A stretch of DNA of 9,734 nt from Nitrospirota bacterium (GTDB lineage Bacteria; Nitrospirota; Thermodesulfovibrionia; Thermodesulfovibrionales; UBA6898), in assembly GCA_021787505.1 (NCBI GenBank), contig JAJYLU010000037.1, positions 1 to 9,734 on the forward strand. The letters run 5' to 3'. Below, piece after piece: positions 1 to 7,913 of the stretch. The translations under genes were made by a program, and so were the position numbers. The stretch's first letter is position 1; the number at the start of each line of letters is the position of its first letter. The notes below the pieces were generated by a model. That model was not told the DNA's origin. It made no database searches and was given only the letters and a program-made list of their open reading frames with translations.

Positions 1-540
1 GCTGTCGACGGCAGCCGCATAAAACCTGGAAACGTCCTGCTCGGTCTCGAATCGAGCGGCCTTCACAGCAACGGCTATTCACTGGCAAGGAAGGTCCTCT
101 TCGAGCACCGGAAAATGACGGTAAGGAAAGTCCTTCGGGATCTCGGAATTCCTGTCGGCGAGGAGCTATTAAAACCTACGCGCATATACGTCAAAGCCGT
201 AAAGGCCCTTATGGCCAAAGTCGACATCAAAGGGATGGCGCATGTAACCGGAGGCGGCATCCCCGGGAATCTGCCCAGGATATTCCCGAAGGGAGTCGGC
301 GCCTGCGTATTCCGGGACTCATGGCCCGAACAGCCGATATTCGGACTGATCAGAAAATATGGCAATGTCCCGGCGGACGATATGCGGAGGACATTCAACA
401 TGGGTATTGGGTTTATCATCGTCGTCGACCGGCGAGAAATGCAGAAGGCCATGCATATCTTGAAAAGAAATGGTTTTCCCGCGTACCTGATCGGCGAGGC
501 ACGGAAGGGAATCACGGGAGTGGTCTATGCAGAGGCTTAG
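1..540 (+). CDS. purM: PurM, phosphoribosylformylglycinamidine cyclo-ligase (AIR synthetase), 3' part
   Basis: C-terminal 179 residues, open from the first base in frame 1; the start lies outside the window, and since PurM is usually about 345 residues roughly half is missing. The enzyme closes the imidazole ring of FGAM to AIR using ATP, in cytosolic de novo purine synthesis. Family motifs seen: GLHSNGYSLAR (about visible residues 20-30), HVTGGGIPGNLPR (about 81-93) and NMGIGF (about 134-139), which belong to the conserved central and C-terminal AIRS domains. No frameshift or internal stop is seen. The last 14 nt overlap the M23 peptidase gene, so the two are probably cotranscribed. Identity is firm; only the upstream half is unseen. 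Confidence 0.95.
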   Translation, partial: AVDGSRIKPGNVLLGLESSGLHSNGYSLARKVLFEHRKMTVRKVLRDLGIPVGEELLKPTRIYVKAVKALMAKVDIKGMAHVTGGGIPGNLPRIFPKGVGACVFRDSWPEQPIFGLIRKYGNVPADDMRRTFNMGIGFIIVVDRREMQKAMHILKRNGFPAYLIGEARKGITGVVYAEA

Positions 541-1366
541 ACGCCTCCTGAAGAAAGCTTTTGTCCCGGTAACGGTCATGGTGATTCCGCACAGTGACGT
601 GAAGCCGCTGAATGTCAGGTTGCCGTCTGTCGGTATTGTTGCCTCGATTGTGATGTGGGCGATTGGGACGGTGTATGTTTTCTCTATCGCAGTCGATACT
701 CTCGAATACAGCAAGATGAAGGAAAAACTGGGTTACTATTCCTCCCAATTCATCGAACTTCGGTCTACCATTGCTAGCCTGAAAAAAGCCGAGTCCGAAT
801 TCAAAAAAATATTTTCGGTCCACTCCAGGGAGCAGATACTCGAAAATCTAGATACGTCAGACAGCGGCTCAGTAGACATGGAAGAGTTAAAGAAGCAGAT
901 TAAGATTACCATGGAAAGTATTGGAGATATAAGGGATTATCTTAGTCAGCAAAGAGACCTCTATGTTGCGACACCTAAAGGCTGGCCTGTTGAAGGGCAT
1001 ATTACTTCGCCGTACGGGGATAGGGAACATCCGATGACAGGCGCGAGGGAGTTTCACGGTGGTGTCGACATCGCTGCTGAGCCGGGCAGGCCGGTGCGGG
1101 CAACTGCCGACGGCATCGTGAGCTTTGCCGGCTGGAGCGGCCCAAACGGAAATCTCGTGGTGCTTGAGCATGGCTTCGGATTCTCGACTTTTTATGCGCA
1201 TAACAAGAAGGTGGCGGTAAAGGCGGGCCAGAAAGTCAAAAGAGGAGATATCGTGGGCTATATAGGCTCCACAGGGAATTCGACTGGGCCGCACGTGCAC
1301 TACGAAGTCTGGCGAAATGGGCGTTCCACAAATCCGGAAGTTTTTCTTCAGGGGAGGGCTTCATAA
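527..1366 (+). CDS. Membrane-anchored M23 (LytM) zinc metallopeptidase, 279 aa
   Basis: Predicted DD-endopeptidase that cuts peptidoglycan cross-links in the periplasm. Architecture: short basic N-terminus with a VIPHSD motif (residues 19-24), one membrane segment at about 33-55, a charged probable coiled coil at about 58-145, then a LytM domain at about 152-275. Zinc ligands H177 and D181 (HGGVD), the catalytic H225 (FYAH) and the HVH pair H256/H258 are all present, so it should be active. The start ATG lies inside the end of purM and is preceded by GGGAG at 516-520 with a 6 nt spacer; the downstream ATG (residue 18) would remove the conserved-looking VIPHS stretch. Its stop shares one base with the bactofilin ATG (TAATG). 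Pairing with a bactofilin is a known arrangement (Helicobacter Csd1/CcmA, alphaproteobacterial LmdC/BacA), which suggests localised wall remodelling for shape. Confidence 0.93.
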   Translation: MQRLRRLLKKAFVPVTVMVIPHSDVKPLNVRLPSVGIVASIVMWAIGTVYVFSIAVDTLEYSKMKEKLGYYSSQFIELRSTIASLKKAESEFKKIFSVHSREQILENLDTSDSGSVDMEELKKQIKITMESIGDIRDYLSQQRDLYVATPKGWPVEGHITSPYGDREHPMTGAREFHGGVDIAAEPGRPVRATADGIVSFAGWSGPNGNLVVLEHGFGFSTFYAHNKKVAVKAGQKVKRGDIVGYIGSTGNSTGPHVHYEVWRNGRSTNPEVFLQGRAS

Positions 1367-1743
1367 TGTTTCACAGGAATACCGAAAAGTTGGAATCTTT
1401 GGTCGGTACTGAATCGACGTTTCGAGGCGACATCTCCACAAAGGGTACCATCAGAATCGACGGCGCTGTCGAAGGCAGCATCGAAGCCGACTGGGTCGTC
1501 CTCGGCGAGAAGGCGAATGTGAAGGGCGATATATCAGCCAGGGGCGTGGTAATAGGGGGAAGAGTCGAGGGAAATCTCCGGGTCGCAGAGATATGTGAGA
1601 TAAAGAATAAAGGCGAGATTTATGGAGAAATTTCGACACCCAAGCTGACTGTCGCCGAAGGGGCCGTATTCGACGGCAAATCGGCGATGAAAAAAGAAGA
1701 GGCCAAGGTGGTAGACCTCTTCGTCAAGGAAAAGAATTCCTAA
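1366..1743 (+). CDS. Bactofilin (polymer-forming cytoskeletal protein), 125 aa
   Basis: Small bactofilin-family protein (also known as DUF583). Residues about 13-107 form the typical run of short Gly/Val-rich beta-helix rungs (FRGDISTKGTIRIDG, VEGSIEAD, VKGDISARGVVIGG, VEGNLRV, IYGEIST). N- and C-terminal tails are short and charged; the C-terminus ends in a Lys/Glu-rich stretch. Family members self-assemble without nucleotide into membrane-associated filaments that place wall enzymes. The ATG overlaps the stop of the M23 peptidase by one base, with GGGGAGGG at 1351-1358 as a strong ribosome site, so the two products are likely made in step. Some bactofilins carry a membrane-targeting N-terminus; here MFHRNTEK has only two hydrophobic residues, so targeting may rely on the M23 partner (inference). 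Confidence 0.92.
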   Translation: MFHRNTEKLESLVGTESTFRGDISTKGTIRIDGAVEGSIEADWVVLGEKANVKGDISARGVVIGGRVEGNLRVAEICEIKNKGEIYGEISTPKLTVAEGAVFDGKSAMKKEEAKVVDLFVKEKNS

Positions 1744-1771
1744 GAGTCCTTAACGCTCTGTGTCACCCTGG

Positions 1772-2317
1772 TTAGTAAGGCCAGGAATAGTACGGCCCGT
1801 ACCAATAGGGGTCGTAGAAATAGTATGGATAGGGAGCGAAGAACGGGTCGTAATAATAGGGATACGGAGGGGGGTAATTCCTTATTGTCCTCCACATATA
1901 TATCTGTTCTGCCTGAAAGACCGGATACTGGTATTCCATTTTGTCCAGCATCTTCTTCTTGCTGCCTATTAATTTTCCGGCAAAGGTGATATGCCTCCCT
2001 TTCCTGTAGATAAGAGGGTCGAGATGTTTCATGGTCTCGATGAGATACCTTCCTTCAGAAATATCAGGATCGGTGATATTGCCGTATTTGTCCACCGGGT
2101 TTTCTACCACTTCCACCTCTGACCCTTCCTTTGTGTCCGTAGTCACGGCGATTGTGCCGCCCAGAATGAAGGTTTTGCCTGCGTAAGCGTCGGGGTTTTC
2201 CTCAATTTGCACGAAAGAAACGCCGGTTGTGGCTTTCTGCACATATTCCTTCGAAAGGACATGTGCACACGACGTGAGCAAAATCGGGAGAAGGAAAAAA
2301 AAGAGATATCGTTTCAT
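1772..2317 (-). CDS. Slp-family outer-membrane lipoprotein with Tyr/Pro-rich tail, 181 aa
   Basis: Lipoprotein signal at the N-terminus: MKRYLFFFLLPILLTSC, with lipobox LTSC and the acylated Cys at residue 17. Residues about 20-145 resemble the Slp (starvation-inducible outer-membrane lipoprotein) family: VSFVQIEENPDAYAGKTFILGG, in which a residue pair of the N-P-xx-Y-x-G-K type starts a small OB-like beta domain, and GRHITFAGKLIGSK later. Residue S/K after the Cys are not Asp, so export to the outer membrane is expected by the +2 rule. The last 34 residues (148-181) hold 14 Tyr and 10 Pro plus Phe and Trp. Start ATG is preceded by AGAGGTGG (about 2322-2330) and a promoter at 2345-2373. Precise function of the family is unknown. 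It is convergent with the bactofilin gene (28 bp gap) and so not part of that operon. Confidence 0.85.
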   Translation of the reverse strand: MKRYLFFFLLPILLTSCAHVLSKEYVQKATTGVSFVQIEENPDAYAGKTFILGGTIAVTTDTKEGSEVEVVENPVDKYGNITDPDISEGRYLIETMKHLDPLIYRKGRHITFAGKLIGSKKKMLDKMEYQYPVFQAEQIYMWRTIRNYPPPYPYYYDPFFAPYPYYFYDPYWYGPYYSWPY

Positions 2318-2543
2318 GACACCACCTCTTGTTTTATTACCCTTTATGTACCATGATTATTACCCGGATGCAAGCTAAAAGTTGCTCGGCGATACCGCAG
2401 CAGCGGGTAATTCATTACAATAATTAATGGATTTATAAGAATTTAATTTGCTTCACGGTGTTGAATTTTTTGGCTCTCTGAGTTACGCTATAAATCCTAT
2501 AAATTTAGGAATTTATTCTCTAAAATTTGTCGGGAGGGTATGA
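2318..2543. other. Divergent intergenic region between slp and ppdK
   Basis: This 226 bp AT-rich stretch holds the control sequences of two divergent genes and no supported coding region. Visible structure: an inverted repeat CCGC-AGCA-GCGG at 2395-2406, CATTA-N7-TAATG at 2413-2429, and a 9 bp-period direct repeat of CTATAAAT (2488-2495 and 2497-2504). The second copy overlaps an imperfect stem, AAATCCTA (2492-2499) against TAGGAATTT (2506-2514). A TTGAAT at 2461-2466 and the TATAAAT boxes could form the ppdK promoter, but no pair has optimal spacing, so I do not assign one. The ppdK ribosome site GGGAGGG lies at 2532-2538. Confidence 0.6.
2345..2373 (-). promoter_or_regulatory. Probable sigma-70 promoter of the slp-like gene
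   Basis: On the minus strand TTGCAT (2368-2373) is followed by a 17 bp spacer and TACATA (2345-2350), which is a good housekeeping-type match at optimal spacing. The -10 lies 28 bp upstream of the lipoprotein ATG, leaving a short leader containing the ribosome site. Confidence 0.55.
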
Positions 2544-5300
<2,757 letters not shown>

Positions 5301-5336
5301 CATAGGTAAGTACGCAGGGCGGTAGGCCCTAAAGGG

Positions 5337-5368
5337 AAAAGGAGGCGGAACATTCGCCTCCTTTTTTT
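5337..5368 (+). terminator. Intrinsic terminator after ppdK
   Basis: GGAGGCG (5341-5347) pairs with CGCCTCC (5355-5361) around a 7 nt loop, with AAAA upstream and seven T downstream (5362-5368) that extend the stem and supply the U-tract. A second smaller hairpin, AGGGC-GGTAG-GCCCT, lies just upstream at 5316-5330. Together they should end ppdK transcription. Confidence 0.92.
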
Positions 5369-5402
5369 ATGCGAGGGATGACCTGATAATTATAACTTAA
5401 AG

Positions 5403-5430
5403 TTGACAAGCACGGCCGAAATGCTGTATT
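5403..5430 (+). promoter_or_regulatory. Probable sigma-70 promoter of the degenerate GGDEF gene
   Basis: A perfect TTGACA (5403-5408) is followed by a 16 bp spacer and TGTATT (5425-5430), directly preceded by TGC, an extended -10 element. A perfect TATAAT at 5435-5440 is 26 bp from the TTGACA and so does not fit with it. Position fits: it comes after the ppdK terminator and about 46 bp before the ATG. Confidence 0.5.
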
Positions 5431-5476
5431 TATATATAATTTTTCAGCATATGCCGAGTGAGAGAGAGGTGCCGCG

Positions 5477-6088
5477 ATGGGCATAGCAGAAGCAAGGAAG
5501 TATATTCAGGAACTCCACAAAAGGCAGGAAAACCCGTACCTGTGGCCTGATTTTCTTACGGGTCTGCCTGATAAGGGCGCGATCATAAAAAACCTCGACG
5601 CGGTCTACCCCAAGCTGGGCAGATACGCCGTTGCGTACGTGCGGATCGCAAACATTCACCCTTATCTGGTAAAATACGGCCCCGACAAACATGCCGATAT
5701 CATTCAATGGGCAGCCGCGATACTCAAGACGACGTGCGAGAAGTGCAACAAGTGTTTTGTCGGGACGCTCAGCACGCATGATTTTATTGTCACCTGTGAA
5801 ACAAAGAACATGAGCAGGCATATCCGGGAGGCCGGAAAAATGTTCGGGAAGAAAGTGGAATCCTTTTACTCGGGAAAAGACCTTGCGAGCGGGACGGCGC
5901 TCTCTTTTCACAGAGACGGGAAAAAGGTGAATATCGGGCTGATGTCACTCAAGGCGGTGATCGCCGATAAGAAGCTGAATATCAAGAAGAGTCATTTCCT
6001 TCAGACTATGGGGAAGGTCTGTGAAGCTATTGAGGGGACCGAGGAGGATATCGTCGTGGTGACTGACGAGACCTCCCGCGGGGTCTGA
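5477..6088 (+). CDS. Degenerate GGDEF-domain protein with CxxCxxC motif, 203 aa
   Basis: Stand-alone soluble protein that follows the GGDEF fold pattern while lacking its active site. DFLTGLPDKGAIIKNLD (residues 25-41) matches the DxLTGLxNR opening of diguanylate cyclases. AYVRIANIHPYLVKYGPDKHADII (53-76) aligns with the DxDxFKxxNDxxGHxxGD segment, but the metal-binding Asp is replaced (R56/A58). VGTLSTHDFIVTC (95-107) sits at the signature: GGDEF becomes STHDF. VNIGLMSLKAV (151-161) matches the later SIGxA strand. Catalysis of c-di-GMP synthesis is therefore not expected; a binding or regulatory role is inference. C87-x2-C90-x2-C93 lies just before the signature, where an RxxD inhibitory site would be; C107 and C182 are additional cysteines. 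No sensor domain or membrane segment. Start ATG has GAGAGAGGT about 6 nt upstream. It has its own promoter and is not clearly linked to neighbours. Confidence 0.75.
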   Translation: MGIAEARKYIQELHKRQENPYLWPDFLTGLPDKGAIIKNLDAVYPKLGRYAVAYVRIANIHPYLVKYGPDKHADIIQWAAAILKTTCEKCNKCFVGTLSTHDFIVTCETKNMSRHIREAGKMFGKKVESFYSGKDLASGTALSFHRDGKKVNIGLMSLKAVIADKKLNIKKSHFLQTMGKVCEAIEGTEEDIVVVTDETSRGV

Positions 6089-6111
6089 TTATCCCGCATT
6101 ACCTGCAGAAA

Positions 6112-6142
6112 GTTTCTCCTCCCTGTGCAGAGAGAAACACAG
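6112..6142 (+). other. Alternative hairpins upstream of the C26 hydrolase start
   Basis: GTTTCTC (6112-6118) is complementary to GAGAAAC (6132-6138) with a 13 nt loop, and CTGTG (6123-6127) to CACAG (6138-6142) with a 10 nt loop; the two overlap and exclude each other. No T-run follows, so it is not a standard terminator. It lies in the 71 bp gap before a GTG start that lacks a clear ribosome site. Confidence 0.3.
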
Positions 6143-6159
6143 TCATACCCTGAATTCCT

Positions 6160-6828
6160 GTGAGAGACAGGTCCCGTCCTCTCATTGCCGTCACAAGCGG
6201 AAATGTCCCGAACCTGCCGGTACGGAGGGAGTCCTACAAGAAAGCCTTGGAGAGGACAGGAGGGGATGTCGTCTTGCTGCGTCCTTGCGAGGCTATCGGC
6301 GATCTTTCTGCCCGGTACGACGGCTTTGTTTTTCCCGGGGGGAGAGACCTTGATCCTCTTTTGTACGGTGAGAGCCCGGTGCCGCAAACGGTCCTGGAGG
6401 AGCCGGAAAGGACCCGCTTTGAATTTTCTCTGCTCAGTGCGATAATGAGGGAGGGAAAACCCGTGCTCGGGATATGTTACGGCATGCAACTTATCAATGT
6501 TTTTTTTGGAGGGAGTCTCTTCCAGGACATCCGCGCCGGGGTCTCCGGCGCTCTTGATCACTCACATGGAGATCATCTCATCGAGATAAAGGACAATCCG
6601 TACATAGTGCCGCGCGAATGTAAAGTCAACAGCAGCCACCACCAGTCAGTGCGGGAGATCGGCAGGGGGATACTCCCGTTTGCCGCCGCGAGTGACGGCG
6701 TTGTCGAGGGCATTTATCACGGGGGATACGGCTTTCTCGTAGGGGTCCAGTGGCACCCCGAACGCATGAAGTCCTCATTAACGACAGAGTTGTTCGAAAG
6801 GTTTATCGATGCCTGCAAGAAAAGATAG
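6160..6828 (+). CDS. Class C26 gamma-glutamyl hydrolase / glutamine-amidotransferase-like protein (PuuD family), 222 aa
   Basis: Cytosolic hydrolase with the class I glutamine amidotransferase fold. FVFPGGRDLDPLLYG (residues 56-70) matches the family's PGGxDxxPxxYG, GICYGMQLINV (104-114) holds nucleophile C106, VNSSHHQSV (156-164) is the family's His loop, and VQWHPE (196-201) supplies H199 and E201 of the triad. PuuD members cleave gamma-glutamyl-GABA in putrescine degradation, but many homologues act on other gamma-glutamyl compounds, and no other putrescine genes are seen here, so substrate is not assigned. Start: the GTG at 6160 is the only in-frame start after the stop at 6151 that keeps the beta-strand PLIAVTSG; no obvious ribosome site precedes it. 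The 3' end overlaps the AI-2E-family gene by 20 nt, which implies translational coupling. Confidence 0.85.
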   Translation: MRDRSRPLIAVTSGNVPNLPVRRESYKKALERTGGDVVLLRPCEAIGDLSARYDGFVFPGGRDLDPLLYGESPVPQTVLEEPERTRFEFSLLSAIMREGKPVLGICYGMQLINVFFGGSLFQDIRAGVSGALDHSHGDHLIEIKDNPYIVPRECKVNSSHHQSVREIGRGILPFAAASDGVVEGIYHGGYGFLVGVQWHPERMKSSLTTELFERFIDACKKR

Positions 6829-7867
6829 ATTTTATCTCGCAGTGGTGCTTTTTCTCCTTGGCGTGCTCGGGTATCTAACCTACGTAATAATGAGCCCTTT
6901 TCTTATCGCCATCGCATGGTCGATCGTGCTTTCCATCGTCTTCTATCCGGTCTATGCGTTCGTGGCACGTCACGTCAAGGTCAAAGCGGTCGCCTCGTTG
7001 CTCACCGTGATTCTGGTGATCATTATCATTGTGGGACCGTTCTCATACGTGACGATATCTCTGATAAATGAATTGCAGATCATGGGCGCTAAAATCAGCG
7101 GGAACAAACTCGGCTCGGTCAACGAGATCGTGCAGAAACTGGAATCGTGGCCTTTTTTTGAGAAGATGCGGGCTTATCCGGGATTACAGGATCTCCTCTC
7201 GGAGGACGTGATCGTCGAAAATATCAGGAAGGCGGGGAAGGCGCTGATCGAGAACTTTTCGGTAAGGATCACGAATATTCTGGGTGCAGTGTTTGATTTC
7301 ATTATCGTGCTCTTCACGACTTTTTTCTTATTGAAAGACGGTCCGGGCCTCCTGTCGAAGGCGAAAGACTATATGCCCTTCAGCATGGAACAAAAGGAGA
7401 AACTGGCAGGGCAAATTAAGGACATGATCGTATCGACCGTCTATGGCGGCGTCATCGTCGCCATTTTGCAGGGGCTCCTCGGAGGGATCGCTTATTCAGT
7501 CATCGGCATAGAGGCCCCTGTCATGTGGGGGATAGCAATGTCTATTATGTCCTTTGTTCCTCTTGTTGGCACCTTCGCTATATGGGGTCCTACCGCGGTC
7601 TATCTGGTGGTCACGGGGGACTACGTGCATGGCATCGGCCTTTTTTTGTTCGGCGTCTTTGTGATCAGTATGGTGGATAATATTCTCAAGCCGCTCATCA
7701 TCGGCAGCAGGACGAAGATGCCGACGATCATCATATTGTTCAGCGTACTGGGCGGCATCAAGTTCTTCGGTATGATAGGGCTGATCATGGGACCGCTAAT
7801 CACGGCTGTTTTCATTTCGGTCATCGAGATCTTCAGGAGCGTCGAAGGCGGAGCAGTCGTTTCGTAA
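6809..7867 (+). CDS. AI-2E / PerM family membrane transporter, 352 aa
   Basis: Integral inner-membrane protein of the AI-2E exporter (PerM/YdiK) family at typical length. Hydrophobic segments at about residues 7-28, 30-52, 60-82, 155-175, 205-232, 236-265, 270-290 and 305-340, with a hydrophilic stretch at 90-150. Family motifs: FFLLKDG (172-178), SFVPLVGTFAIWGPTAV (248-264), DNILKPLIIGS (290-300) and GGIKFFGMIGLIMGP (315-329). Substrates differ: TqsA moves autoinducer-2, others have been linked to Na+/H+ antiport or permease roles, so the name does not prove quorum signalling. The ATG lies inside the upstream hydrolase gene, with AAAGG at 6797-6801 and a 7 nt spacer. An inverted repeat (CCGGC 7869-7873, GCCGG 7889-7893) follows the stop but has no T-tract. 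Confidence 0.92.
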   Translation: MPARKDRFYLAVVLFLLGVLGYLTYVIMSPFLIAIAWSIVLSIVFYPVYAFVARHVKVKAVASLLTVILVIIIIVGPFSYVTISLINELQIMGAKISGNKLGSVNEIVQKLESWPFFEKMRAYPGLQDLLSEDVIVENIRKAGKALIENFSVRITNILGAVFDFIIVLFTTFFLLKDGPGLLSKAKDYMPFSMEQKEKLAGQIKDMIVSTVYGGVIVAILQGLLGGIAYSVIGIEAPVMWGIAMSIMSFVPLVGTFAIWGPTAVYLVVTGDYVHGIGLFLFGVFVISMVDNILKPLIIGSRTKMPTIIILFSVLGGIKFFGMIGLIMGPLITAVFISVIEIFRSVEGGAVVS

Positions 7868-7868
7868 T

Positions 7869-7893
7869 CCGGCATTTCAAGCTTCAACGCCGG
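7869..7893. repeat. Inverted repeat between the AI-2E gene and the ABC importer operon
   Basis: CCGGC (7869-7873) and GCCGG (7889-7893) flank 15 nt that contain the direct repeat TTCAA-GC-TTCAA. The right arm is also part of a perfect 10 bp palindrome ACGCCGGCGT (7887-7896) just upstream of a TATAAT. It may act as a weak terminator, an operator, or neither. Confidence 0.4.
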
Positions 7894-7902
7894 CGTATAT
7901 AT

Positions 7903-7908
7903 TATAAT
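7903..7908 (+). promoter_or_regulatory. Candidate -10 box for the ABC importer operon
   Basis: A perfect TATAAT lies 5 nt upstream of the GTG of the binding-protein gene. The expected transcription start, about 7 nt downstream of the box, would fall at the GTG itself. No good -35 is seen at 16-18 bp upstream, so an activator-dependent or chance AT-rich match is possible. Confidence 0.35.
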
Positions 7909-7913
7909 GATAT

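Noticed and set aside
75..515. A 146-codon minus-strand open frame opposite purM
   Set aside because: Antisense shadow of purM with no recognisable motif and no ribosome site that stands out; the plus-strand frame carries the PurM signatures.
1744..1790. Inverted repeat CCTGG-N9-CCAGG near the convergent ends of bactofilin and slp genes
   Set aside because: The stem is only 5 bp, it overlaps the end of the slp coding region, and no T-run follows on either strand, so it is not supported as a terminator.
6160..6828. Assignment as PuuD in a putrescine pathway
   Set aside because: No puuA, puuB or puuC-type neighbour is present, so only the family is called.
6809..7867. Quorum-sensing role implied by the AI-2E family name
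   Set aside because: The family is functionally mixed and no luxS or Lsr genes are seen in this window.
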